From Hyphomonadaceae bacterium (GTDB lineage Bacteria > Pseudomonadota > Alphaproteobacteria > Caulobacterales > Aquidulcibacteraceae), in NCBI GenBank assembly GCA_019636095.1, contig JAHBYF010000004.1:412501-476500 (forward strand): DNA of 64,000 nt. The letters are read 5' to 3'. Each line of letters begins with the position of its first letter. Positions within the stretch are counted from its first letter, which is position 1. The position numbers and the translations under genes are program-made. The notes below the pieces were generated by a model. It ran no database searches, was not told the origin of the DNA, and saw only the letters and a list, made by a program, of their open reading frames with translations. Shown here one piece after another: positions 38,560 to 46,678 of this stretch.

Positions 38560-39443
38560 GCGCCGGGCGGCCCGCGCAACGCCGCGACTTCCTCACGCAG
38601 AGCCCGAAGCTCTTCGAGGATGCGTTGTTGCACGACAGCAGCATCTTCCTGAGCTTCTTGAATTTCCTCGACGTCTTCTTGCACCTCTTCAATATCGCCC
38701 ATGATCTCTTCCTGCGGCGCGGCTTGCACCGCTTCAACGATGACGCCGATGAAGAGGTTGAGGACGGCGAACGCAGCAATGATCGTGAAGCCGATCACGA
38801 AAATCCAAGCGTACGGATGCGTCTCCTGCAGTCGCGCAATCACTTCGCCCCAGCCGTCGAATTGCGACAGCGCAAAAAGTGAGAGAAGCGATGCACCAAG
38901 GTCCTTGAAGCCCGGATCGTCGTGGAAGAGCGTCGTGCCCATCACAGCAGCGATGTAGAAGACGACAGAGAGGATAGCGAAAGATGCTAGAATACCGGGC
39001 ATCGCGCCGAACAAGGCTTCGACCACGCGCCGCATTTGCGGCACGGCGCTGACAAGGCGAAACACTCGCACAACACGCAACGTGCGCAGCGCTGAGATCG
39101 CGGGACTGACAGCGATGTAGCTCAGCCCCACCACGATCACGTCGAAGACGTTCCAGCCATTCGCAAAGTATGGCCGCGGGCCCTGAGCCAAGAACTCCAT
39201 GACGAGTTCAGCGGTGAAGATGAAGAGGAAGTAGGTATTCCACCGCTCAATCAGCGCGTGGTACGGACCGGTCTCGCCGACGTGCGCGTCGTAGCCGAGG
39301 ATCGCCGCGTTCGCGATGATGCACAGCAGAATGAACGTGTCCCAAAACCAATTACGCGTGAGCCAGCGAAACAGCGGAATGCCTTCGCGGCGTTTTGCTT
39401 TTGGTTTGCGCGGTGCGCTCTCGGATGCGGCTGCGTTTGCCAT
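38556..39443 (-). CDS. Voltage-gated-type ion channel with coiled-coil tail
   Basis: A 295-residue six-helix channel like the bacterial NaV family. S1 to S3 lie at about residues 35-110. S4 has four Arg at every third position (R120, R123, R126, R129), the classic voltage sensor. S5 and S6 flank the pore loop, and S6 is followed by an acidic coiled coil (EEIQEAQEDAAVVQQRILEEL) as in bacterial NaV tetramers. The filter reads Q-F-D196-G-W against the usual T-L-E-S-W, so the key Glu is an Asp. The ATG at 39443 has a GGAGGG Shine-Dalgarno. Ion selectivity is not predictable with confidence. Confidence 0.88.
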   Translation of the reverse strand: MANAAASESAPRKPKAKRREGIPLFRWLTRNWFWDTFILLCIIANAAILGYDAHVGETGPYHALIERWNTYFLFIFTAELVMEFLAQGPRPYFANGWNVFDVIVVGLSYIAVSPAISALRTLRVVRVFRLVSAVPQMRRVVEALFGAMPGILASFAILSVVFYIAAVMGTTLFHDDPGFKDLGASLLSLFALSQFDGWGEVIARLQETHPYAWIFVIGFTIIAAFAVLNLFIGVIVEAVQAAPQEEIMGDIEEVQEDVEEIQEAQEDAAVVQQRILEELRALREEVAALRGPPGA

Positions 39444-39538
39444 CGTCCCCTCCACGCTGGCAGTCCGCGCAGCGACGCACGAAAGCTAGCCCGGCTAGGC
39501 ACGCGTTGGAAACGTTGGTTTTTTAATCGACGGGAGGA

Positions 39539-39778
39539 TTACGGCCCGTCTTCGCGAGAATTTCCGCAATTGGCGCAAGCTTCACCGATGTCGGCGAACT
39601 GTCTTGCGTTAGCGCCGCGTAATGGCGCGCGCGAGGCCAGCCGATCACAGCGCGCAATCGCGCCATCCAGGTAAGTTTCTCGAGTCCTTGGGTCACGGGC
39701 GTTGCGTCCTCTGACGCTTGCCGTTGCCTGCTTTGATCGGGACACGATCATTTCTTCAGGGTCAGCATGGATAACCAT
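39539..39778 (-). CDS. Doubtful small ORF
   Basis: A 79-residue frame that would end in a CANCG motif and contains an RTRETYLDGAIARCDRLASRA helix. No clear Shine-Dalgarno precedes the ATG and I recognise no family. It is listed because the surrounding 542-bp region (39444-39985) otherwise has no gene. It may be spurious. Confidence 0.25.
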   Translation of the reverse strand: MVIHADPEEMIVSRSKQATASVRGRNARDPRTRETYLDGAIARCDRLASRAPLRGANARQFADIGEACANCGNSREDGP

Positions 39779-39985
39779 AGGTCATCTCGGTGCGCACTCA
39801 AGTAATAATTCGGAAAATGGCGCGACTTTTATTTTCAGACCGCAGCTCGAAATCCTGAGAGAGCACGAGTTTCACTTGTCATGATTACGCTATTTCGCTC
39901 ACAGGGTTGTCAATTCTCCGAATGGAACTTTGGCGCCTTCTACTCATTGTGAGTACTGGAATTTAGACTTCGACCGGAGTGCTCT
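39779..39985. other. AT-rich intergenic stretch
   Basis: These 207 bases are noticeably more AT-rich than the rest of the window and carry no convincing reading frame, tRNA or hairpin with a U-tract. They probably hold the promoter of the ribbon-helix-helix-like gene at 39986. Confidence 0.4.
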
Positions 39986-40237
39986 ATGAGCGACCTGACC
40001 CGTGGCGAGCGGTTGCAGATTATGCTGACCCCAGAGGAACTGAAGGCGCTGGACGATTGGCGCTTTATGTCTCGCATGCCCAGTAGAGCAGCGGCCGTGC
40101 GCGAACTTCTCAAGCGTGGTTTGGCGACCGAAGGGTTCCCCACCGCAACCGCGGGTCAGAAGTCCGAGGATTTCGGCGTCACCAACGGTACGGCCCGCGA
40201 AAAGCGCACCCCGAAGCCGGAAGGCAATAGTGGCTAA
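39986..40237 (+). CDS. Ribbon-helix-helix-like small protein
   Basis: An 83-residue protein whose first 50 residues fit an RHH DNA-binding fold: a strand (ERLQIMLTPEEL), helix 1 (LKALDDWRFMSR) and helix 2 (SRAAAVRELLKRGLA). The second half is polar and probably disordered. It lacks an adjacent toxin gene, so an antitoxin role is not supported. A CGGAG Shine-Dalgarno lies 8-12 bases before the ATG. Its TAA abuts the TGA of the convergent CHAP gene with no bases between. Confidence 0.78.
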   Translation: MSDLTRGERLQIMLTPEELKALDDWRFMSRMPSRAAAVRELLKRGLATEGFPTATAGQKSEDFGVTNGTAREKRTPKPEGNSG

Positions 40238-40912
40238 TCAGCCAACAGGGATCGCTGCGCCATCGGTCTCGTGCAGCATCGCGCTCTGCTCGATCTGATC
40301 TGCCCGGGCTTGCGGGGTCAGCATGTTGAGGATGAAACCCTGAACTCGATAGGTCCGGCCGCCCCAATACCGGCCGACAACATTCCACACGCGCACCGCC
40401 GACCAATCGCCAGCTTCCGAAACATCCATGACCGGAACGTCGCGCGTGATTTCACCGCCATTCAGCCAATTGGCGTGATCGACAATCGCGAGACGCGGCG
40501 ACACCATTTCTTTGACAACAGCGACGTGGCCGCGGGCGTTCGTATTGTAGCCGTGAAGCACCATCACGGCGCCTTCGCTCGGCGTTTCCGTCGTTTCGTA
40601 GCGGCCCTGCGCTTGGCGCCACCACGTGTTGGCGTTGCCATAGATCTCGACGCCCGATTCACGGCGCGCAAACGGCACGCACTGCAGACGCGAGCGATAA
40701 TTGGTGACGCGCGCAATCGGTTCGTAGGCTTCGTCGGGCTCCCGCTCGAATGAGCTCGGCGCCAGGACTGCGTGTTGTGATGGCCCTTCTGTCACCGTTG
40801 GGTCGACCGCGAGATCGAGCGACAACGGCGTTAGCGCATCCGCATCAGACGGCAGGCCGGCAAAGCCGGTCACCGCTGCGGCCGCCACCAGGAGCGCGCG
40901 GGAATCAAACAT
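40238..40912 (-). CDS. Secreted CHAP-domain protein, copy 1
   Basis: A 224-residue protein with a Sec signal (LLVAAAAVTGFAGLPSDADA), a linker, and a CHAP amidase/peptidase domain. The catalytic Cys lies in RLQCVPFARRESG, the His in NARGHVAVVKEM, and the Asn-like residue in VDHANWLNGGEI. CHAP domains cleave peptide or amide bonds in peptidoglycan. A paralogue follows 215 bp downstream on the same strand. A role in cell wall turnover is likely; the exact bond cut is unknown. Confidence 0.88.
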   Translation of the reverse strand: MFDSRALLVAAAAVTGFAGLPSDADALTPLSLDLAVDPTVTEGPSQHAVLAPSSFEREPDEAYEPIARVTNYRSRLQCVPFARRESGVEIYGNANTWWRQAQGRYETTETPSEGAVMVLHGYNTNARGHVAVVKEMVSPRLAIVDHANWLNGGEITRDVPVMDVSEAGDWSAVRVWNVVGRYWGGRTYRVQGFILNMLTPQARADQIEQSAMLHETDGAAIPVG

Positions 40913-41041
40913 ACCCCAATCGAGCCTAGACGAGCTTCTGCCCCAATCTGGGACATAAAAAGCGCGTGCGAGGTTAAGGAAAACCTAAACGCTCAGCTGA
41001 AGAAATAGAAAGGTGAGTGTTCCTATGGTAAACAAAAGCTG

Positions 41042-41070
41042 CGAAGACTAGATGTTGTTCTAGTTCTTCG
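41042..41070. other. Imperfect hairpin in the gap between the CHAP genes
   Basis: CGAAGACTAGA and TCTAGTTCTTCG form an 11-bp stem with one bulge around a TGTTGT loop. Lacking a U-tract in either direction, it is not a standard terminator. It could be an RNA processing or operator site. The rest of the 215-bp gap (40913-41127) shows nothing else. Confidence 0.35.
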
Positions 41071-41127
41071 CCCGGCGCGTTAACTTTAGTCTTGCGACGT
41101 TATCAATAAATCTTAACGCGGGGCCTT

Positions 41128-41706
41128 TCAGCTCAAGGCCGCCTGCAATTGGAACGGATGGATGAACCCGTCCGCCCGATAGACGCGCCCTCCCCAATGG
41201 CCGCCGGGGATGTACCAGACCCTCACTTCGGTCCAGTCGTTGTTGGGTGAGACGTCCAAAATGGGCACGTCGCGGCTGATTTCGCCGCCGTTCAGCCAAT
41301 TGGCCTGGTCCACCCGGATCACCCGGCTTGACTCGACGCCGGTGACCACCGCCACGTGACCGCGGGTGGTCGTATTGTAGCCGTGCATCACAAAGACCGA
41401 GCCGAAAGCCGGTACATTGGATCGCGGATAGCGGCCCGAAGCCTGGGCCCACCAAGTATTGGCGTTGCCGAAGATTTGGACACCCGATGCTTCGCGAGCA
41501 AACGGGACACACTGTAGGTTTGCGGCATAGTCGGTGACCCGGGCATTCCCGGCGTCGAGGTCCGGCATGCTCTCCGTCGCCGGCCCCCGGCCATAGCCGC
41601 CACCCGCCGAAATTGGCGCAGGCGTGGTTGCGCACGCCGCCAAAGCCGCCGCCATCAGCCCAAGGCTCAAAGCCCGGGCCGGGTCCATCTTCCCTAATCC
41701 CGCCAT
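41128..41706 (-). CDS. CHAP-domain lipoprotein, copy 2
   Basis: A protein of about 192 residues with a lipobox (MAAALAACATT) and a CHAP domain almost identical in layout to the neighbour: LQCVPFAREASGVQIFGNANTWW spans the catalytic Cys, GHVAVVTGVES the His, and VDQANWLNGGEISRDVPILD the third residue. So copy 1 appears exported and this one lipid-anchored. Starts at 41706, 41688 and 41766 are all possible. It likely acts on peptidoglycan at the membrane surface. Confidence 0.87.
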   Translation of the reverse strand: MAGLGKMDPARALSLGLMAAALAACATTPAPISAGGGYGRGPATESMPDLDAGNARVTDYAANLQCVPFAREASGVQIFGNANTWWAQASGRYPRSNVPAFGSVFVMHGYNTTTRGHVAVVTGVESSRVIRVDQANWLNGGEISRDVPILDVSPNNDWTEVRVWYIPGGHWGGRVYRADGFIHPFQLQAALS

Positions 41707-41764
41707 TTCGGAGCCGATCCTAATCCAAGCAGGTTGGCATCTCGTGAATGAGACCCGCCGCCGC

Positions 41765-42391
41765 ATGCGGTATCATTTGCCTTACAGGACGCCGCTTGAC
41801 CCCGACAGCCAAACCGCGCCACCGAAAGGCGTGCCTCAGCCGCAGCAGCCTCGCCTCTTCGCCCGCCCATGCTTTCAGCAGGATTTGCGGTTCGTGCAGC
41901 TCATTTACGCTCACGCCGTGGAGACCGGCACGGGCACGTTCGAGATTGAAGCGCCCTCTCTTGAAGAGATCACTCAGCGCTGGACGAACATCGTCGATCG
42001 CGGTTGGCCATTTTTCGTCGCGTCCCCGCCCGAAGACATAAGCCGCGTCCTCGCGTTCGCGTACGCAGTTCAATATCGGGATCGCGCCGCCTATGCGAAG
42101 ACGTTCGAGGTCTCGGTATATGCCGCCCACACCTCGGCGCGCATGGGGGCCGGCTCGGTGGCGCTTGCTGAAGTGTTAATGAGCTTGCGGACGGATGGCG
42201 CCAGAGAGGCGCTAGCCTTCATAGGCGACAGCTACAACGCGGCCTCGATCGGATTGCATCGCAAACTCGGCTTTCAGCACGTCGGCACGCTCAAAGGTGT
42301 CGGAGAGAAATTCGGAAAATTGCTCGATGTTGTCGTGATGCAGCGCACACTGGCGCGCGCAAAACCCGCCGATGCGGCCAAGCAAACCTAG
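41765..42391 (+). CDS. GNAT-family acetyltransferase
   Basis: A 208-residue GNAT enzyme: FVQLIYAHAVETGTGTFEIEAPS (N-terminal strand-helix), LAFAYAVQYRDRAAYAKTFEVSVY (beta 4-like), RMGAGSVALAEVLMSL (degenerate acetyl-CoA loop, QxxGxG-like position reads ARMGAG), and SYNAASIGLHRKLGFQHVGTLKGVG, typical of the phosphinothricin/amino-acid N-acetyltransferase branch. Substrate unknown. Several starts are possible (41744 GTG, 41765 ATG); the region upstream of 41765 is shared with the divergent CHAP gene. Confidence 0.87.
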   Translation: MRYHLPYRTPLDPDSQTAPPKGVPQPQQPRLFARPCFQQDLRFVQLIYAHAVETGTGTFEIEAPSLEEITQRWTNIVDRGWPFFVASPPEDISRVLAFAYAVQYRDRAAYAKTFEVSVYAAHTSARMGAGSVALAEVLMSLRTDGAREALAFIGDSYNAASIGLHRKLGFQHVGTLKGVGEKFGKLLDVVVMQRTLARAKPADAAKQT

Positions 42392-42506
42392 CAAAAGCGC
42401 GGTTCGCATGCGCACACTGCAAAGCGACTGCGTTTCGCGTCCACAATTTTTAGCGATTCAGTAACCTTACTTACGTGATCCTCATGTGAATGGGAGGTAG
42501 ATCGCG

Positions 42507-43190
42507 ATGCTTTTACGCAAGCTCGTGGTCGTTGGTTTGGTCGGGTTCGTAAGTTTCGCAGCCAATATCGCAACCGCCGAAGATGCGGTCGATCCAAGTC
42601 TCAACTCTTACGCCATTGATGGCGTGAACTTTGACGATCCTACCCTGGCTCTATCCAACCGCCTTCAGCTTGGGCCGAACGAAAGTCCCAACCGCTTCGC
42701 CAGCCTCGCGCCGGCGGAACCGAGCTATCGCGGACACCGCGACCAGCGTGGTTACGAGTTCGAATTCGTCGGTCCCGGCTTGTCCGGCCTAAACGTGTCG
42801 TTCGCTCAGCGCGGCGGGCTCGGCTTCAACGAACAAGGCGATATCGAACGTAGAAGCAGGGCTTCGGAATTGCGCCTCGGCCGCGGCCTTGGCGTCGAAA
42901 ACCGCCGGCCCTCGTCTGAACCAGCCTGGTATCTGTTCGCCGCTTCGGAAGACGAAGCACTCACCTGGCGGCCAGGCGCAAGAAGCGAATTCGGCAACTC
43001 AGGCGGTCCCTCCTTTGGTCTGCAAGATCGGGTTGAAATCGGCGATATGCAGGCAGGCATCACCTACGAGCGGTACGGCGTTCAGGCCTCGCTGGCCTAC
43101 GTCGAGCGCGAATTCACAGTGGTCAGCGGCTCTCAGTCCTTCACTCAGGACGACAGCTTCGCCGGCTTAACCATAACAATGCGGCACTGA
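42507..43190 (+). CDS. Exported protein, first of a tandem paralogue pair
   Basis: A 227-residue protein with a Sec signal peptide (LVVVGLVGFVSFAANIATAE). The C-terminal 140 residues are beta-strand rich with alternating hydrophobic residues: GYEFEFVGPGLSGLNVSFAQ, SELRLGRGLGVENR, WYLFAASEDEALTWRPG, AGITYERYGVQASLAYVERE, and a last strand GLTITMRH. The strand ending could suit a small outer-membrane barrel, but this is inference. A GGGAGGT Shine-Dalgarno precedes the ATG. I do not recognise the family. Confidence 0.75.
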   Translation: MLLRKLVVVGLVGFVSFAANIATAEDAVDPSLNSYAIDGVNFDDPTLALSNRLQLGPNESPNRFASLAPAEPSYRGHRDQRGYEFEFVGPGLSGLNVSFAQRGGLGFNEQGDIERRSRASELRLGRGLGVENRRPSSEPAWYLFAASEDEALTWRPGARSEFGNSGGPSFGLQDRVEIGDMQAGITYERYGVQASLAYVEREFTVVSGSQSFTQDDSFAGLTITMRH

Positions 43191-43196
43191 ACTGGT

Positions 43197-43223
43197 TCCA
43201 GGCGGGAAAACGTCCCGCCTGGA
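43197..43223. other. Strong 11-bp hairpin between tandem paralogues
   Basis: TCCAGGCGGGA and TCCCGCCTGGA pair perfectly around an AAACG loop, 7 bases after the first paralogue's stop. There is no U-tract on either strand. It may stop RNases and shape the relative expression of the two genes, or act as an attenuator. Confidence 0.55.
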
Positions 43224-43302
43224 CCAACAAACACTTAACAGCGCACGGAACATGTGGCAGCCAATATGCATTGCTGCTTCGGTAAGAGACTTCGAGGCCG
43301 TG

Positions 43303-43995
43303 ATGGGTGGATTGGTAAACAATCGCAAGGCACTGCTCGCAGGCGGCGCGCTCGTCGCTTCGCTGCTTGGCGCGCCCATGGCAGCGGCTCAGGAAGTCCC
43401 CACCGCCGCTCCCGATCCGCAGGCCTCAATGGAATCCGGTGAAGTCGATTTCACCGACACCCAAACCGTGCTTCGCCGGCAAAACGTTTCCGTCCGTAAC
43501 GACGTCGTCCAGCGCTTCGCCGCCGGGCCCGCGGCGTCAGACACGGCCCAGGGTCCGCGCCGGGTCGAGGTCGAATTTGCTGCCGGCGACGGCGACCTTG
43601 ATGTCTCCTTCGCGCAACGCGCCTCGCTTGGCGCCGGCGCCGATGGCAACATCGATCGCGCGGGCCGTGGCTCCGAAGTTCGCATCGGCCGCGGGCTCGT
43701 TGCCCAGGACGACAATCGCAACAACCAGACGTCCACCTACGTGTTCGTCGCCTCCGATAATGAAGCCCTGACGTGGCAGCCAGGCCAACGCAGCGAATTC
43801 GGCGGCCAAGGCGCTTCGCTGCAATTGCAGGATCGGGTGCAAGTTGGCGACATGTCGGTTGGCGTCACCTACGAGCGCAGCGGCGTGCAGGCCTCGCTTG
43901 CTTACGTCGAACGCGAAGAAGCGACGACCGTCGGCACCCAGACATTCAATCAAAATGAGAGCTTCACCGGCCTAACCGTCACAATGCGTAGGTAA
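43303..43995 (+). CDS. Exported protein, second of a tandem paralogue pair
   Basis: A 230-residue paralogue of the preceding gene: signal peptide (LLAGGALVASLLGAPMAAAQ), then the same blocks in order: VEVEFAAGDGDLDVSFAQRA, GSEVRIGRGLVAQ, TYVFVASDNEALTWQPGQRSEFG (split by position), VGVTYERSGVQASLAYVERE and GLTVTMRR. The C-terminal half is well conserved, the N-terminal 80 residues are not. The ATG at 43303 has GAGG 8 bases upstream. Function unknown; shared structure implies the pair does the same job with different N-terminal specificity. Confidence 0.75.
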   Translation: MGGLVNNRKALLAGGALVASLLGAPMAAAQEVPTAAPDPQASMESGEVDFTDTQTVLRRQNVSVRNDVVQRFAAGPAASDTAQGPRRVEVEFAAGDGDLDVSFAQRASLGAGADGNIDRAGRGSEVRIGRGLVAQDDNRNNQTSTYVFVASDNEALTWQPGQRSEFGGQGASLQLQDRVQVGDMSVGVTYERSGVQASLAYVEREEATTVGTQTFNQNESFTGLTVTMRR

Positions 43996-44024
43996 ACACG
44001 CACGGTCCTTGCAATCGCGGGGAC

Positions 44025-44420
44025 ATGACCACGCTCCGCCAACAAATCATGATGAAGCGCACACTGCGTAACCTGCGCACGTGGGCGCCACCAATTTCCA
44101 TCGGCGTGATCATCGGCGTGCTCGCCTACTTCGCGGTTGAGAAACTGGATGCGCGCCCCGCTCCGGCGCCTGCAAACCAAGTTTCAGCTTCGCAACCCTC
44201 TCAGATCGCGCATGTCCAACACTCTTCACGTTCGGCGGCGACCTTACCGGTCCAGCGCGAACCAGTCGTAAGCACGAGCTATCAGTCGACGGCCTTTAGG
44301 AATTGCGCGGAAGCACGCGCCGCGGGAGCCGCGCCCGTTTACGCCGGTGAACCCGGCTACGGCGAGCATCTCGACGGCGACCACGACGGCATCGGCTGCG
44401 AGCCTTATCATCCACGCTAG
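44025..44420 (+). CDS. Membrane-anchored excalibur-domain protein
   Basis: A 131-residue protein with one N-terminal membrane helix (ISIGVIIGVLAYFAVEKL), a Pro/Ser-rich linker, and a C-terminal excalibur domain: FRNCAEARAAGAAPVYAGEPGYG then HLDGDHDGIGCEP. The DxDxDGxxCE motif binds calcium and the two Cys form a disulfide. Such domains occur in surface proteins and nucleases. It precedes the cyclase gene by about 45 bp on the same strand. Confidence 0.85.
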   Translation: MTTLRQQIMMKRTLRNLRTWAPPISIGVIIGVLAYFAVEKLDARPAPAPANQVSASQPSQIAHVQHSSRSAATLPVQREPVVSTSYQSTAFRNCAEARAAGAAPVYAGEPGYGEHLDGDHDGIGCEPYHPR

Positions 44421-44466
44421 ACCTTCGCTCCCTCTCCCGGCATTGTCCCGGCGTCTGAGGGTGAGC

Positions 44467-46494
44467 GTGGGCGCAGGAAGAATAACCACCATCGTTGCGG
44501 TCGACGTCGACGGCTTCTCCGCCATGGCGGAAGCCGACGAAGCAGGCGCCATCGCGGCCGTCGCGCGCCTTGGTGAGCGCTGCGCCAAAATCGCCTCCGA
44601 ACATGGCGGGCGCATCTTCAACACCTCCGGCGACGCAGTGATGATGGAGTTTTCGAGCGCGTTTGGGGCCGTTCACGCCGCGCTCGACCTAAGCGCCGTT
44701 TCCGATCCGCCGATCCGGGTCGCGGTACATACGGGTGAGGTTTCGCCGCTGCCGACGGGGGATCTGCTCGGTCACGGCGTCAGCGTCGCCGGCCGGTTGC
44801 AGCGGCACGCGCGGCCTGGACTCGTGATCGTCTCCGAAGACACACGCAAAGCGCTACGGGGGCCGCTGGTCGACAAGCTTGCGCCGAAAGGCTCGATCAA
44901 GCTCGAAAAGATGGACGAGAACATCGCCATCTATGAACTGAGCGCCACCGACACAGCAGGCGTCAAACGGCCATGGACGCGCCGGCAAATGCTCTGGGCG
45001 GGCGGCGGCATCGTCGCTGCGTTTGTGCTTTTGGCGCTTATCGCGGCGCCGCTGTTTTCCCGCGAACCGCAGTCTCGCGCCGCGGTGCTTTCGCTCGCCG
45101 CCGCGCAGGAGAATTTGCAAGGTATTGCCGAGGGCGTCGCCGAAGATATGAGCGCAGCGCTGCAAGCCGCTGGCGTCAACACGCTGGCGCGCGAGAGCAG
45201 AAGCGACGCGACGCGCGAACTGCAGTTGGACCGCGCGCGCGCATCTGGCGCGGCCTTTGCGCTCGAGGGATCCGTTGAGCGAGCCGATCGCGAGCTTCGC
45301 ATCACGGTATCGGTGGCGCGCACGGCCGATCGCGCATCGCTTTGGTCGGAAGTTATCGAAGGTCCGCAAGAGAGCGCCACCGAACTCCGCCATCGCGCGG
45401 CTTCACATGGGGTTCGCGCGATCTCGTGCGCACTGCGCGCCGGCGGAACCGCGCCGGCTGACGCCTACGCACTCCTCCTCACTGCATGCGCGCGCGGCGA
45501 AGATCCCGACGCTGGCGCCCAAAATCGCGACGTGCTTTCGCAGGCAGTCGCGCAAGCGCCGGACTTGGCTTTGGCCCGCGCCATGCTCGCCGCGCAAACG
45601 GCGGCATTGTTGGACACCGCATCCGAACCGCAACGTCAGCAATTGCGCGACGAGGTTCACGACAACGCGGAACGCGCGCTACGCCAGGATCGAAGCCTGG
45701 GCGAGGCATATCTCGCGCTTGAACGGATCGAACCGCGGAGACGCCGGGACGCGCGCGAGCGGACGCTGCAGCGCGGCCTGGAGCATGACGAGCGAAGCAG
45801 CGAACTGAGCGCGGAATATTCCGCACTGTTGTTTGAGGTCGGCAGGTTTGACGACGCCCTCACTTACGCGCGCAATGCCAGCACGCTTGACCCGCTCTCG
45901 CTCAACAAGCGCGTTGCAGTCGGCGAAATCGCACTGCAAGCAGGCGACATGGATGCTGCGCGCGACGCCACGCACGAGCTCACGGAAAATTGGCCGGACG
46001 CGCTGAATGTCTGGCCGTTGCGTCTGCGGCTCGCATTCTGGAGCGGCGCGTATGACGACGCGCTTGAGATGATCAATGCGCCGGCGTCGCAAGTGCGATC
46101 GACGCGGGCGCGTCAGTGCTGGCGCTACGCCGCTGAGGCGATGCGCGCGCAGGAGAATTCAGCCGCGCGCGCCAGCGCGGTGCGCCAGGTGATCGACTGC
46201 AGCGACAGCGGCGATCTGCCGACAGCCCAGGCGCTGATGCAGTTCTCCAGGCTCGGCATGCTCGACGAAGCCTTCGCGCTGGCGCGGGAACGCTTCGGCG
46301 ATGAGCAGCGCGGCGGCGAAGATGTGCTCTTCGGCGAGGCCACCCGCGCCATGCGCGCCGACAACCGTTTCATGCCGCTGATGCGCGAGCTTGGGCTCTT
46401 GGCCTATTGGCGCTTGAGCGGCCATTGGCCGGACTTCTGCCGCGATCCCAGCCTGCCCTACCGTTGCCAAACCGAGGCTCAGCGCCTCCAGTGA
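44467..46494 (+). CDS. Class III cyclase-like membrane protein with TPRs, copy 1
   Basis: A protein of about 675 residues. Domains in order: class III nucleotide cyclase homology domain (1-170), one membrane helix (AAFVLLALIAAPLFS, near 195-210), a TolB-N-like domain (LQGIAEGVAEDMSAALQAAG...FALEGSVERADRELRITVSV), then TPRs. Both metal Asp are kept (VDVDGFS; SGDAVMM), but the substrate Lys is Asn (IFNTSGD), the specificity Asp is His (LLGHGV) and the catalytic Asn is Ser (VSVAGRLQ). It ends in a WPDFC-DP-LPY-C motif shared with its paralogue. The start is GTG (44467 or 44461), after GAGG. Activity is doubtful. Confidence 0.85.
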   Translation: MGAGRITTIVAVDVDGFSAMAEADEAGAIAAVARLGERCAKIASEHGGRIFNTSGDAVMMEFSSAFGAVHAALDLSAVSDPPIRVAVHTGEVSPLPTGDLLGHGVSVAGRLQRHARPGLVIVSEDTRKALRGPLVDKLAPKGSIKLEKMDENIAIYELSATDTAGVKRPWTRRQMLWAGGGIVAAFVLLALIAAPLFSREPQSRAAVLSLAAAQENLQGIAEGVAEDMSAALQAAGVNTLARESRSDATRELQLDRARASGAAFALEGSVERADRELRITVSVARTADRASLWSEVIEGPQESATELRHRAASHGVRAISCALRAGGTAPADAYALLLTACARGEDPDAGAQNRDVLSQAVAQAPDLALARAMLAAQTAALLDTASEPQRQQLRDEVHDNAERALRQDRSLGEAYLALERIEPRRRRDARERTLQRGLEHDERSSELSAEYSALLFEVGRFDDALTYARNASTLDPLSLNKRVAVGEIALQAGDMDAARDATHELTENWPDALNVWPLRLRLAFWSGAYDDALEMINAPASQVRSTRARQCWRYAAEAMRAQENSAARASAVRQVIDCSDSGDLPTAQALMQFSRLGMLDEAFALARERFGDEQRGGEDVLFGEATRAMRADNRFMPLMRELGLLAYWRLSGHWPDFCRDPSLPYRCQTEAQRLQ

Positions 46495-46678
46495 CCTATC
46501 CACAGGCGGGGTGACCTTGGCCGCTTACCCCCGGCCTGAATCGCTGCATGGTCCGCCGGTGGGCTGGTAACCAATCTTAAACGAGACTCAGCCCCAAATA
46601 CGCCAGATATGGTGGCCAAGCGCCGCTAAAACCCCTAAATCTAGGGTTACGTTCTGGCTTCGAAAGGGAGTTGCGCGA

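Noticed and set aside
40238..41706. The two CHAP genes and RHH-like gene as a toxin-antitoxin or phage lysis module
   Set aside because: The CHAP proteins carry export/lipoprotein signals and resemble wall hydrolases, there is no holin, and the RHH-like gene is convergent with them, not coupled.
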